This document shows, piece after piece, positions 51,024 to 60,154 of a DNA stretch of 64,000 nucleotides. The stretch comes from Verrucomicrobiota bacterium. GTDB taxonomy: Bacteria > Verrucomicrobiota > Verrucomicrobiia > Palsa-1439. Both the position numbers and the translations under genes were made by a program. The DNA lies in the NCBI GenBank assembly GCA_003152315.1, contig PLZV01000013.1, forward strand, positions 85,215 to 149,214, read 5' to 3'. The notes under the pieces are model-generated. The model saw only the letters and a program-made list of their open reading frames with translations, had not been told where the DNA came from and ran no database searches. Each line of letters starts with the position of its first letter. Position 1 is the first letter of the stretch.

Positions 51024-51051
51024 ATTATAGCAGCGAGCAGGGGCGCGTCAA
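51024..51051 (-). promoter_or_regulatory. Near-perfect promoter of pepA
   Basis: On the minus strand TTGACG (51051-51046), 16 bases, TATAAT (51029-51024). Eleven bases separate the -10 box from the pepA ATG, which predicts a start about 5 bases before the ATG. Confidence 0.7.
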
Positions 51052-51259
51052 CGGTGGCGCATGTGCGAGCTGGCAGGCTCTTACCCAGCCAATTTTGGGC
51101 ACCCGATGCGAATATTTAGCACTTTTGCAAAGAGTTGGACCAGAACGGTGGGAATCCGCCCGATTACCTTTTCCGTGGCAAGTTTCGTGCTTTCTGAAGG
51201 TTACAGAGACGCGGGACATCGGTTGCCAGCGGACTTGGAGAGATCGCGCGACAGCAGAC

Positions 51260-53536
51260 ATGAGCGAGAATTTACTAACGGACGTGATGACGTTCGTGAA
51301 TGCGGGCTTTCCAGCCGATGGCTTGAAAGCGTCGCTCGTTCTCGCTGTTTTCAGCACGTGGGTCGTCATCAGCGTGTTCGCCTACCTCAACCTGCGCGAC
51401 CGTAAATCCTATTTCCGTTTTTGGGCCGTGGCCTGGTTGTATTATTCCCTGTACCTAACGACTGCGTTCGGGTTGGGGGAATGGTCGGGCTCGCCCGTGG
51501 TCCTGGCGCTGCGTTGTGCCTGTATCGGCATCACCGCCCTGTGCCTGTTTTGGGGCAGCTTCCAATTGAGCGGTCGCGAACGGACCAATCGTGAACTCGG
51601 CCTGGGTCTGGTGGTGACTCTCGTCTGGATCCACTTCGCGGTCTACCAACGGTTGGATCATCTCTGGATCACGTTGCCCGTGTTCCTGCTGCTGGCACTC
51701 GCGTGTGGCTACACAGCCGTGGTTTGCCGCCAACAATGCCCGCGTGGCGCGAACGTATTGACGACCGGTTTCTTGTTGTGGCCATTGCCGTTGCTGACCT
51801 TTCCCTTCCAGAATTCCGCCTTGCCAGGATTGATGACGGCGGACTATCTCGTGTCGGCGGTGATTGCATTGTGCATCGCGCTGGGGATGCTCATCCTGAC
51901 GTTGGAGGAAGCGCGAAACCGCAACGAGACGTTGAGCGGGGAGCTCAATACAGGCGTCGCCCATCGTCGCCTGCTCGAGCAGGAGATCAGCGTTTCCGAA
52001 CAGAAGTACCGCCTGCTTTTTGATTCGGCCAGCGATGCCATTTTTCTGGTGGATCTCGCCAGTCTGGAGATCGTGGAAGCCAATCCGGCCGCGACGGAAT
52101 TGGCGGGACGCGCTGCCGATAAGCTGGTCGGGCGCTCGCTCCAGGACCTTTGCCCGAAACTCCGGCAGTGCAGCGCGAGCTTGCTGGAGAATAAGAAGGT
52201 CGTTGAGGGACTTTTCGATACTGCGGGTGAGTTTCATCTCGTGCGGGGGCAGGGCGAGCAAATGCTTTGCGAAGGCAGCGCCACCCTCGTGGATTATCAC
52301 CAGCGGCCCGTGATGCAAATGAACGCCCGCGAAATCACCGGGCGCAAAAAAATGGAGCAGCAGTTGCGACAGGCGGAAAAGCTTTCGGCGCTCGGGCAGT
52401 TGGTCGCCGGCGTCGCGCACGAATTGAACAATCCGCTCGCCGTCGTCATGGGCTATGCGCAGATCCTGTCGAAACACAAGGCGCTCGACGAAAAGGTGAA
52501 AAAAGATTTGCTGAAAGTCCTTCACGAGAGCGAACGCGCCGCGAAGATCGTCCGCAACCTGCTGACCTTCGCGCGCCCGCGTGAACCGCATATGGCGGTC
52601 GTGGATGTGAATCGCCTCGTCGCCGAGGCTTTGGATACGCGTGATATCCAGGTCCAGAGCGCGAATGTCCAGGTGCTGCGGCGACTGGCGCCCGACCTGC
52701 CGCCGACGAAAGCGGATGCCGACCAGATCGAACAGGTCATGGCGAACCTGATGACGAATGCGATCCAGGCGCTGGATAATCATCTCGGCAAACGCGTGAT
52801 CGAAGTCACGACCGAGAAGCGCGGCGACACGATTCGCATCGTCGTGGCCGATAGCGGTCCCGGCATTCCCCTGCAGATTCTCGATCGGATTTTCGACCCG
52901 TTCTTCACGACCAAAGGGCCGGGCAAAGGCACGGGCCTGGGCCTGTCGATCTGCTACAGCATCATGGAAGAGCATAAGGGCAAGATTTGGGTCGAGAGCG
53001 AAGTTGGCAAAGGCGCGCGCTTCATCGCCGAGTTGCCCATCGTCGTCTGCCGGGACTTGATGGACGAGGGGCGTGGTACGAAGGACGATCGCGATCTCGA
53101 TCCAGCAGCGCCACAACATCGGCTCCTCATCGTGGACGATGAGCCGGGCATTGTTGATGTGCTGCAGGAGGTGCTCGGCACTAGCGGCTACCGCATCGAA
53201 ACCGCCTCCAACGGCGCCAAAGCGCTCAGCCGCCTGGGCTCGCAGGATTACGACCTCATCATTTCCGACCTCTGCATGCCCGAAATGAGCGGCGAAAAAC
53301 TCTACGCGGCCATCCGCGAACACTATCCGCACATGCTGAATCGCATCATCTTCCTGACCGGCGACACGGTTAGCCCGGGTTCGCGGAGTTTCCTGGAGAA
53401 AACCGGGGCCCGCTGGCTCAGCAAGCCGTTCAACATAGCTGAACTTGAGCGGGTCGTGGCTAGTTACCTCCGCGCCGTGCCCGCTCCCAGCGCATCCCGC
53501 CAGAACGACCCCCAGCCAACCGCAGCCGTCGTGTAA
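51260..53536 (+). CDS. Hybrid sensor histidine kinase with C-terminal receiver
   Basis: A 758-residue membrane kinase. About seven hydrophobic helices (residues 22-215) form a 7TM-type sensor. A PAS domain ([20 protein letters not shown]) spans about 245-360. The HisKA H-box is [20 protein letters not shown] with His near 387, followed by HATPase motifs [17 protein letters not shown] and [11 protein letters not shown] receiver domain from about 618 has [10 protein letters not shown], the phospho-Asp in [14 protein letters not shown] and the KPF lysine. ATG 51260 starts just before the first helix. No response-regulator gene is adjacent. The signal is unknown. Confidence 0.92.
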   Translation: MSENLLTDVMTFVNAGFPADGLKASLVLAVFSTWVVISVFAYLNLRDRKSYFRFWAVAWLYYSLYLTTAFGLGEWSGSPVVLALRCACIGITALCLFWGSFQLSGRERTNRELGLGLVVTLVWIHFAVYQRLDHLWITLPVFLLLALACGYTAVVCRQQCPRGANVLTTGFLLWPLPLLTFPFQNSALPGLMTADYLVSAVIALCIALGMLILTLEEARNRNETLSGELNTGVAHRRLLEQEISVSEQKYRLLFDSASDAIFLVDLASLEIVEANPAATELAGRAADKLVGRSLQDLCPKLRQCSASLLENKKVVEGLFDTAGEFHLVRGQGEQMLCEGSATLVDYHQRPVMQMNAREITGRKKMEQQLRQAEKLSALGQLVAGVAHELNNPLAVVMGYAQILSKHKALDEKVKKDLLKVLHESERAAKIVRNLLTFARPREPHMAVVDVNRLVAEALDTRDIQVQSANVQVLRRLAPDLPPTKADADQIEQVMANLMTNAIQALDNHLGKRVIEVTTEKRGDTIRIVVADSGPGIPLQILDRIFDPFFTTKGPGKGTGLGLSICYSIMEEHKGKIWVESEVGKGARFIAELPIVVCRDLMDEGRGTKDDRDLDPAAPQHRLLIVDDEPGIVDVLQEVLGTSGYRIETASNGAKALSRLGSQDYDLIISDLCMPEMSGEKLYAAIREHYPHMLNRIIFLTGDTVSPGSRSFLEKTGARWLSKPFNIAELERVVASYLRAVPAPSASRQNDPQPTAAVV

Positions 53537-54104
53537 GGAACAATCTCCCGCGTGGCAAGCCCAGCCACAGCCGGGACGCGCCTGTGCAGTTTCTGGCGCA
53601 ACTGATACGCCGCTACCGTCTGCTGCAAACGGATCTAATTTTCAATGAACACCCCTCAAAAACACCCCTCCGGTGGCTTCGTTTTCCAAAACGAACCCAC
53701 CTGCAAACCGGCCCTGCAAACGACATAAGTAATTGACAATAGTGGTGATAAACAAAAAATCGTCCGCTAAAACGGTGGGTTCGTTTCGCAGAATCGTATA
53801 TAGGCCCTCCCTGTCGCTCCACAGTCGGTCGTTGGTAGGGACGGCTGGCCCAGCCGTCCATGCCTGCGCACGCTGTTGTGCGACGGTCTCCCGACCGCGC
53901 ACTTCCCCAACCGGTCTCCCATCTCGCATCACCTTTCTGATGTTTGCCTTCCTCATTACCCTGACCATACCCCATGCCATCACACATGTCCAGTAAAAAA
54001 TATCAATGCACGATACTGGCGCAGCAGCCAGCCTCAAGGGGGATCGTTCCGGTTGTACCCCCTGCTTGCTGACTCGCGACGAGGTGGTATGATATGATCC
54101 ACAG
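53537..54104. other. Repeat-filled intergenic region (568 bp), no convincing gene
   Basis: Contains a palindrome GGcTTCGTTTT-CC-AAAACGAAcCC (53674-53697), the inverted motif GGGTTCGTTT at 53777-53786, the 13-mer GTCGTTGGTAGGG (53828-53840) and a GGACGGCTG/CAGCCGTCC hairpin (53839-53859). Open frames that cross it are built from these repeats and show no domain. The same motifs occur in the spacer at 22.6-23.2 kb. Confidence 0.7.
54066..54093 (+). promoter_or_regulatory. Predicted promoter of the unknown gene pair
   Basis: TTGCTG (54066-54071), 16 bases, TATGAT (54088-54093); a second TATGAT follows at 54093-54098. The start would fall at about 54100-54105, so translation either begins leaderless at ATG 54105 or at GTG 54168. 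Confidence 0.4.
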
Positions 54105-54974
54105 ATGCTTGGATGCATTCAATTCACTCTGTCAAACTGGGTTAACGGCTCGGACGCGAGGGCGATAGTGTGGAATATCATTGGCGGCGGAATCGTCATC
54201 GGTATTGGTTGGTTATGTGTGAAGCTTCGCCAGTGGTTGCATTGCCGAAACCTACAGCGGTTTCTAGGATTTCAGTTTGCGCCTGAAACAGTATTGCGAA
54301 TTGCGTACGGCCAGCTGCTCTTGGTTCTCCCTAGCCAAAACAACAGCGTCATTACACACCCATATTCCAAAGCTCCCCGGTTTGGCGGCCCTCAACCGTT
54401 GCCCGGAGCAATCTCGATTCAACATCCAGTTAGTGAAAGTGAAGTGCGGGCAGCGGCCTACATCGCCTCACTAATTGGGATTCCCGCTAAAGTGCAGACC
54501 CCTGTTGTATCCGACGTCGAAGTCGACCAACTCCTTAATAGCAATTTCATCGCCGTCGGTGGCATAGGGTCGAACTACAAGACGGCAGACATACTTGCCT
54601 CGTCTGCAAACATCTTTATTCAGATGTTAAGTAACGATTTGACTTTACCAACGGGGGAATCGTTGCCGCATTCTTACCCGGCGGGAGTCGAGCGTGGGTT
54701 CATTCTTCGAATAACGTCTCCCCAATTTCCTGACCGGTCTTGGATTGTCTGCGCTGGACTTGGTGAATATGGCACCAGTGGATCTGCATGGTACCTAGCC
54801 CACCGATGGGAAAAACTGGTCTCACTTGTTGACCCTGATGCACAAAACTTGCAGTTCAAGCCGATCCCTGATTTCTGTGCAATCGTCACCGTCACTACAG
54901 GGCAGGATCAGTCTACTACCTTGGCAGAACTGTACCGAAATCAGAACGGACAACTCCAGCAAATACAGTTGTAA
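54105..54974 (+). CDS. Unknown protein with N-terminal membrane helix, gene A of an AT-richer pair
   Basis: A 289-residue protein of no family I recognise. One membrane helix near residues 22-40 (VWNIIGGGIVIGIGWLCV) is followed by a cytosolic basic stretch (KLRQWLHCRNLQR) and a globular domain. Notable is FIAVGGIGSNYKTADILASS (about 146-165), a Gly-rich turn after a beta strand, like a ligand-binding loop. The later segment RSWIVCAGLGEYGTSGSAWY reads as a second such strand-loop. GTG 54168, with GAGGG upstream, is an alternative start that would begin at the helix. Base use is lower in GC than in surrounding genes. The next gene starts at the base after its stop. Confidence 0.65.
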   Translation: MLGCIQFTLSNWVNGSDARAIVWNIIGGGIVIGIGWLCVKLRQWLHCRNLQRFLGFQFAPETVLRIAYGQLLLVLPSQNNSVITHPYSKAPRFGGPQPLPGAISIQHPVSESEVRAAAYIASLIGIPAKVQTPVVSDVEVDQLLNSNFIAVGGIGSNYKTADILASSANIFIQMLSNDLTLPTGESLPHSYPAGVERGFILRITSPQFPDRSWIVCAGLGEYGTSGSAWYLAHRWEKLVSLVDPDAQNLQFKPIPDFCAIVTVTTGQDQSTTLAELYRNQNGQLQQIQL

Positions 54975-55499
54975 ATGGATTTCTACAAGCCAGTAGCAGA
55001 CCTGCTCCTCAACCGCTATCCGATTAAGGTGAAGATTCTCTCGCAGTCCCTAATTAGGCCAATCGTGGTCGTGCAGATAATCAATCAAACCCCATTGCTT
55101 ACGGTAGTGGTGCATGAAGTCCGAGTTCACTATGGCAATGCGGATTTTTCCCGTTATTTTGGCTTATACCCACAGTCGAAACAAAGTCTTCTTCCAAAGG
55201 ACAAACTCGAATGGAAACTTTCCACCAAGCCTTTTGAGTGGGTGTTGGGTGAGCGCGCGAAGCAGAGAGTAATGCCGATTAATAGTGATCCAATGGCCTT
55301 GCCGGGCATTGAATCACCGGCTCAGTTATTTAATGCTATCGGCATGGGGAACGCCAGAGATTCTTGGATTGAAGTTGATTTTAACGAATACGAAAACAGG
55401 AAGTTTCTCAGAGGAAAAATCAAGAGAATATTTGACCTCGTCGGGAGGGAGTGTAGCGAACTACGAAAGAAGAATGATGCCTCAAGAAATTCGACATGA
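54975..55499 (+). CDS. Unknown protein, gene B of an AT-richer pair
   Basis: A 174-residue soluble protein starting at the base following the stop of the previous gene, so the two are translated together. No domain is recognised. The first 75 residues are beta-rich ([34 protein letters not shown]) and the end is a charged helix ([21 protein letters not shown]). No signal peptide or membrane helix. Codon use is as AT-rich as in its partner. It could be a partner or effector of the membrane protein (inference). Confidence 0.6.
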   Translation: MDFYKPVADLLLNRYPIKVKILSQSLIRPIVVVQIINQTPLLTVVVHEVRVHYGNADFSRYFGLYPQSKQSLLPKDKLEWKLSTKPFEWVLGERAKQRVMPINSDPMALPGIESPAQLFNAIGMGNARDSWIEVDFNEYENRKFLRGKIKRIFDLVGRECSELRKKNDASRNST

Positions 55500-55588
55500 G
55501 CAAGCACGTCAGTCGGCCCGGCAGCGAAATCTTCCCGAACGTTGAATCGATTTCCGCCGACCGTCATCAAAAAACCCAGAGGATTACT

Positions 55589-55810
55589 ATGGCAAACAAT
55601 GCAGTCACGAAAAAACTTGCGGATAGAATTGCAGTGATCACGGGTGGGAATTCGGGAATGGGATTGGCCACGGCCAGGCGGTTTGTTGCCGAAGGCGCCT
55701 ACGTCTTCATTACCGGTCGTCGTCAGAAGGAACTCGACGCGGCGGTCAAAGAGATCGGCAGCAACGTCACCGGCGTCCGCCTGATGATCGACGACGGTTT
55801 CAACGCGTAA
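55589..55810 (+). pseudogene. Internally deleted short-chain dehydrogenase/reductase
   Basis: A 73-residue frame with a good ribosome site (GAGG 8 bases before ATG 55589). It begins as a classical [23 protein letters not shown] with the cofactor-binding TGxxxGxG, then [20 protein letters not shown]. It then jumps to [11 protein letters not shown], the usual last residues of an SDR (compare LxVDGGxxA). About 170 residues including the Ser-Tyr-Lys catalytic part are missing, with no frameshift. It is either a recent in-frame deletion product or a domain-only remnant. Its stop lies 6 bases from the convergent amt stop. Confidence 0.75.
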
Positions 55811-55815
55811 GGCTC

Positions 55816-57117
55816 CTACATATTGTAGCCGGTCTCGCCGTGCTGGGTCCAGTCCAGGCCTTGCTCTTCTTCTTCGGCGGAGACACGCAACCCGACAAAC
55901 ATATCCACCGCCTTCAGCAGAATCCACGTCACCACCACCGCATACGCAATCGTCGCCCCGACCGCAGCCGCTTGCCGCATCATCTGCATCGGATTGCCGT
56001 AGATGAGGCCGTTCGCGCCAGCTTCGTTCACCGCCACGGTGCAGAACACGCCCGTCAACAACGCCCCGACCGTGCCACCCACTCCGTGAATGCCGAACGC
56101 GTCCAGCGTGTCGTCGAAGCGGAACTTGTTCTTCACGGTCACACCGTAGTAGCAGGCCGCCCCGCCAATCAATCCGATGGCCAACGCGCCCAGTACGCCC
56201 ACGAACCCCGCTGCCGGAGTCACGGCGACCAGACCGGCGACGCAACCCGAGACCGCGCCCAGCAGACTCGGTTTGCCGCGCAGCCGCCATTCAAGCACCG
56301 TCCAGGATAACGCCGCGGACGCCGAGGCGACGTGCGTGTTCACAAACGCCGTTGCCGCGAGCCCGTTGGCGGCCAGCGCGCTGCCGGCATTGAACCCGAA
56401 CCACCCGAACCACAGGAGACCGGCGCCGAGCACCGTCAGCGTCATGTTGTGCGGCTCCATCTTCTTTTCGCCGCGCCGCGCCCCCAGCACCAGCGCGCAG
56501 ACCAGCGCGGAAATGCCCGAACTGACGTGCACGACCGTGCCGCCCGCGAAATCCAGCGCGCCCAGTTTATGGAGCCAGCCGTCGACGTTCCAAACCCAGT
56601 GGCAGATCGGATCGTAGACCAACGTGGCCCACAACAGCGAAAACACCACCATCGCCGAAAATTTCATGCGCTCCGCCACGGCGCCAAAAATCAACGCGGG
56701 AGTGATGATCGCAAACATCATTTGAAAGGCCATGAACGCCTCGTGCGGAATCGTCGGCGCGTAATCCGGGTTCGGTGTAGCGCCAACGCCGTGCAAGCCG
56801 ACCCAGCTCAGTTTCCCGATCACGCCCCCGACGTCCGGCCCAAAGGCCAGCGTGTAGCCCCACAACACCCATTGCACCGTGATCAGTCCCAGCAGAATGT
56901 AGCTGTGCATAATGGTGCCCAGCACGTTCTTGCGCCGCACCATCCCGCAATAGAAAAACGCCAGGCCCGGCGTCATTAACATCACGAGGGCCGACGAAAT
57001 CAACACCCATGCCGTATCGCCGGCATTCACTTTGGCGGCCGCCGGTTGTTGCGCCCACGCCGTGTTGGCGAACAACCAGACGACGATGCAGCACAGCCAG
57101 GATGTGGTCCTTTTCAT
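55816..57117 (-). CDS. amt: Ammonium transporter
   Basis: A 433-residue Amt/Mep/Rh channel with a cleavable N-terminal signal (CCIVVWLFANTAWA) and about 11 membrane helices. Hallmarks: DTAWVLISSALVMLMTPGLA, FFYCGMVRRKNVL, DFAGGTVVHVSSGISALV (first pore His) and DDTLDAFGIHGVGGTVGALL (second pore His). The cytosolic tail is short and ends in DWTQHGETGYNM. No glnK is beside it within the window. It has its own strong promoter. Confidence 0.95.
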   Translation of the reverse strand: MKRTTSWLCCIVVWLFANTAWAQQPAAAKVNAGDTAWVLISSALVMLMTPGLAFFYCGMVRRKNVLGTIMHSYILLGLITVQWVLWGYTLAFGPDVGGVIGKLSWVGLHGVGATPNPDYAPTIPHEAFMAFQMMFAIITPALIFGAVAERMKFSAMVVFSLLWATLVYDPICHWVWNVDGWLHKLGALDFAGGTVVHVSSGISALVCALVLGARRGEKKMEPHNMTLTVLGAGLLWFGWFGFNAGSALAANGLAATAFVNTHVASASAALSWTVLEWRLRGKPSLLGAVSGCVAGLVAVTPAAGFVGVLGALAIGLIGGAACYYGVTVKNKFRFDDTLDAFGIHGVGGTVGALLTGVFCTVAVNEAGANGLIYGNPMQMMRQAAAVGATIAYAVVVTWILLKAVDMFVGLRVSAEEEEQGLDWTQHGETGYNM

Positions 57118-57514
57118 TTCACTCTTCTCCAGTCAGGGGAAACTGAGCGCAGATTCTAGCCGAGTTTTCCCATCTGTAAAGAACTAGGCTCAGACTAGAC
57201 TCAGATATGATGGTTGACATACGAGGGTGTCTGCCCCAGACGCAGACCATTCTCATTCGTCTTACGATGTAACGCCGCATCGCGCACGTCCGGCCCCGTT
57301 TTGGCGTGCTTTTCCCTCGCTTTGTAAACGGGAATCCCTGTACCATTACGGAGTTCGCCAGGGTAGCAGCTAGTTGACTTTGGTGGGCAGGAGCGGATGA
57401 AAGCATGCGGGTGCTTTCGCCGCGTGGACGGGTTCCCATGATTTCCCTCGTACGGCGCTCATGGTCACGTTCTTTCGGTGTGGCACGCGAGTTCAACAAA
57501 CGAAAGGTGAGGGG
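57118..57514. other. Intergenic region (397 bp) between amt and the PEP-CTERM remnant
   Basis: The left end holds the amt promoter. The rest shows no protein-like frame: a minus-strand open frame across it has no domain and begins inside the PEP-CTERM remnant. Nothing else is identified. Confidence 0.5.
57153..57180 (-). promoter_or_regulatory. Predicted promoter of amt
   Basis: On the minus strand TTTACA (57180-57175), 16 bases, TAGAAT (57158-57153), each matching consensus at five of six positions. It gives a leader of about 30 bases to the amt ATG, with GGAGAAG as ribosome site. Confidence 0.65.
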
Positions 57515-57945
57515 ATGATGAAGCGCAAGAACCTTGTTCAACGCCTGGTTGCCGTCAATCAATCATCGCGATTTCTTAAACGCGCGTTATCTATTGCCTT
57601 GCTGGGCGCGGCGGCCTTGCGGCCTTTGGTTTCAATTATGGCGCCACGGATGATCCCTGGACGCTCAGCGCTTTTGATGCGGGCAGCAACCTGATTTATT
57701 CGACGACCGTTGCTCCCATTGGCGGCAGCAGTGCCGGGGAATTCATCGGCATCGCCAGCCCCTCGGCAAACATTGCGTACGCCACGTTCCAGGACGACGG
57801 CGGCATCTGGTTCCCGGACTGGATTCTGGTGGACAACTTCAAATTCACGGAAGTTGTGACGCTTCCCGAACCCGGCAGTCTCAGCCTCTGTCTGTTCGCC
57901 GTCGCGACCCTCGGCTTCGCCGTCCGGCGTAGCCGGTGGTCCTAA
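57515..57945 (+). pseudogene. Broken PEP-CTERM exported protein
   Basis: A start (ATG 57515/57518 with GGTGAGGGG upstream) leads into a signal peptide (RFLKRALSIALLGAAAL). The matching downstream sequence is in another frame: from about 57608 that frame reads AAFGFNYGATDDPWTLSAFD and continues through WFPDWILVDNFKF to VVTLPEPGSLSLCLFAVATL and a basic end RRSRWS, stop 57943-57945. This is a PEP-CTERM sorting tail (PEP, hydrophobic helix, Arg cluster), recognised by exosortase in organisms with exopolysaccharide. A frameshift near 57605-57620 and probably a deletion separate the parts, so no full protein is made. Confidence 0.7.
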
Positions 57946-58020
57946 CCACTCATCACATTTCCGCGAATTTTCACGGCTTGCTTCGACGAAGGCGGCCCGG
58001 TATCATCCGCCGCTACCACT

Positions 58021-58995
58021 ATGCCGAGGGCTCTAATCACGGGTATCGCCGGACAGGATGGTTCGTACTTGGCCGAATTTCTTTTGGCCAAAGGGTACGA
58101 AGTGGCCGGTCTTATCCGGCGCGGGCGGACGGAACGCTACGAGCGCATCGCGCATATCCAAAACCGACTGCAACTTTTCGAAGGCGACGTGCTCGACCAG
58201 GTTTCGCTGACCGGTGTGCTGCAGAAGTTCCAGCCCGATGAGGTTTACAACCTGGCTTCCCAATCCTCCGTGTTTCGCAGTTGGGCCGAGCCGATTCTCA
58301 CCGGGGAAATCAATGCGCTCGGGGTCAGTCGCCTGCTCGAGGCAATCCGCAGCACCAATCCCAAAATCAAATTCTACCAGGCCTCCAGCAGCGAGATGTT
58401 CGGCAAGGTCCGCGAATCTCCTCAAAACGAATTGACCCCGTTTTATCCGCGCAGCCCGTACGGCGTCTCGAAAACCTATGGCCACTTCGTCACGGTGAAC
58501 TATCGGGAAAGTTACGGCCTCTTCGCCACCTCGGGCATTCTCTTCAACCATGAATCCCCGCGTCGTGGCCTCGATTTTGTCACGCGTAAAATCACTTACG
58601 GCGCCGCCTCCATCGCGGCCGGACGCACCCAAACCCTCGTGCTCGGAAATCTGGACGTGGAGCGCGACTGGGGATTTGCGGGCGATTACGTCGAGGCGAT
58701 GTGGTCGATGCTCCAGCAGTCTGTGCCGGAAGATTTTGTGATCGGGCAGGGCACGGCGCATAGCTTGCGCGATTTCTTGCGGACAGCCTTTGAACACCTG
58801 GGCTTGAATTGGGAAAAGTTTGTACACATCGATCCGAAATTTATGCGCCTCGCGGAAGTCGAGCATGTGGTGGCCGACTGCGCGAAGGCGCATGCCAAAC
58901 TCGGCTGGAAACCTCGCACCAGTTTTTGCGATCTGGTGGGAATGATGGTCGACTCGGATGTTAAATTACTAAAGGCCCAAACGTCCCCCAAGTGA
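58021..58995 (+). CDS. gmd: GDP-mannose 4,6-dehydratase-like NAD(P)-dependent sugar dehydratase
   Basis: A 324-residue extended SDR. The cofactor motif is ITGIAGQDGSYLAEFLL. GMD features follow: the IRRGRTERYERI region, PDEVYNLASQSSVFRSW, YQASSSEMFGK and the catalytic YPRSPYGVSK (Tyr-x-x-x-Lys), and NHESPRRGLDFVTRKI, the sugar-nucleotide contact. It makes GDP-4-keto-6-deoxymannose, precursor of fucose, rhamnose or perosamine. It is first of a plus-strand cluster with a glycosyltransferase and a large membrane protein. Confidence 0.9.
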   Translation: MPRALITGIAGQDGSYLAEFLLAKGYEVAGLIRRGRTERYERIAHIQNRLQLFEGDVLDQVSLTGVLQKFQPDEVYNLASQSSVFRSWAEPILTGEINALGVSRLLEAIRSTNPKIKFYQASSSEMFGKVRESPQNELTPFYPRSPYGVSKTYGHFVTVNYRESYGLFATSGILFNHESPRRGLDFVTRKITYGAASIAAGRTQTLVLGNLDVERDWGFAGDYVEAMWSMLQQSVPEDFVIGQGTAHSLRDFLRTAFEHLGLNWEKFVHIDPKFMRLAEVEHVVADCAKAHAKLGWKPRTSFCDLVGMMVDSDVKLLKAQTSPK

Positions 58996-59038
58996 CACCC
59001 CCTCGCGCGGCCACCACCCATCATCTCGACCCATTGGC

Positions 59039-60154
59039 ATGCGCATCCTAGTCATCAACCACCGCGACATGAAAAATCCGCGCGCGGGCGGCTTGGAGGA
59101 ATTGGTGCAGCAAACCGCCAAGTACTGGGTCGCTTGGGGACATCACGTGGATCTGTTGTGCGCGGGCTATGCCGGTGCGCCGCGAGAAGAAACGATCGAT
59201 GGCATCCACGTGATTCGCGGTCCGAACGAGTACGTCTTCAATTGGTGGGCGCCCTTCAAAGCCCGGGCTCTCGGCCCGCGCCAATACGATGTCATTCTCG
59301 AATACATCAGCAAAGTCCCGTGCTTCGTCCCGGTTTTCATCCGGTCCACTCCCACGGCCGTCATGATCCCGCATCTGTTCGGCAAGACCGCGTTTGCCGA
59401 GTTGCCATGGTTGATGGCCGCCTACGCCTATGCCCTCGAGCAGCCGATCCCCTGGGTGTACCGCCAGTGCCTTTTTTGGGCGCTTTCGAAAACCACCGCC
59501 GAAGATTTGGTGGGGCGCGGCATTCCCCGGGAACGCATCGAGGTCATTTATCCGGGCTTCAATGAGGATTTGCTCAAAGCCGATCCCCAGGTGGAGAAGA
59601 CAGAATCTCCCAGCCTGATTTACATCGGCCGCCTGAAACGGTACAAGCGCGTGGACTTGATCATCAGCGCGACGGCGAAGTTGCGGACGCAGTTTCCGGA
59701 CATCCACCTTTTCATCGTGGGTACCGGCGACTACGAGAAGGAGTTGCGGCACCAAGTGGCCTCCCTGGGAGCGGAGAAATCTGTCGAGTTTTGCGGATTT
59801 GTGAGCGAAGCGCGCAAGAAGGAACTCATGCAGATGGCCTGGATTGGCGCCCAGACGTCGACCATTGAAGGCTGGGGCTTGGGAGTCATTGAAGCCGCCG
59901 CCTGCGGCACCCCGACGGTGGCCAGCGATTCGCCCGGTCTGCGGGAATCGGTCCGGGACGGTGAGACGGGAACACTCGTGCCCCACGGCGATGTCGAGGC
60001 TCTGCAGAACAAGATAGCGTGTTTGCTTGCGGACACGACGCTGCGCGAGACGATGGGCACAGAAGCCCGGGCCTGGGCCAGGCAATTCTCGTGGAAAGAA
60101 ATGGCCCATCATTCCCTGCAGTTTCTGGAAAGGGCCACGGGCAAATCAAAATGA
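59039..60154 (+). CDS. Glycosyltransferase family 4
   Basis: A 371-residue GT-B fold transferase. The N-terminal acceptor domain starts MRILVINHRDMKNPRAGGLE with the family's GG. The donor domain has YIGRLKRYKRVDLII, VEFCGFVSEARKKELM and the retaining-GT4 signature EGWGLGVIEAAACGTPTVAS (Glu-x7-Glu type). It transfers a nucleotide-activated sugar in glycan assembly on the cytosolic face. The stop overlaps the next gene's ATG (ATGA), coupling it to a membrane protein. Confidence 0.93.
   Translation: MRILVINHRDMKNPRAGGLEELVQQTAKYWVAWGHHVDLLCAGYAGAPREETIDGIHVIRGPNEYVFNWWAPFKARALGPRQYDVILEYISKVPCFVPVFIRSTPTAVMIPHLFGKTAFAELPWLMAAYAYALEQPIPWVYRQCLFWALSKTTAEDLVGRGIPRERIEVIYPGFNEDLLKADPQVEKTESPSLIYIGRLKRYKRVDLIISATAKLRTQFPDIHLFIVGTGDYEKELRHQVASLGAEKSVEFCGFVSEARKKELMQMAWIGAQTSTIEGWGLGVIEAAACGTPTVASDSPGLRESVRDGETGTLVPHGDVEALQNKIACLLADTTLRETMGTEARAWARQFSWKEMAHHSLQFLERATGKSK

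Noticed and set aside
51013-51259. Riboswitch (cobalamin-like) before the hybrid histidine kinase
   Set aside because: The stretch CGGTGGGAATCCGCC faintly recalls a cobalamin box, but the required GCCACTG element and overall fold are missing.
53642-54118. Minus-strand 158-codon open frame
   Set aside because: It is made of the dispersed hairpin repeats in the spacer, shows no domain, and starts inside the divergent gene's promoter region.
57119-57562. Minus-strand 147-codon open frame upstream of amt
   Set aside because: It covers the amt promoter and shows no recognisable domain, signal peptide or ribosome site.
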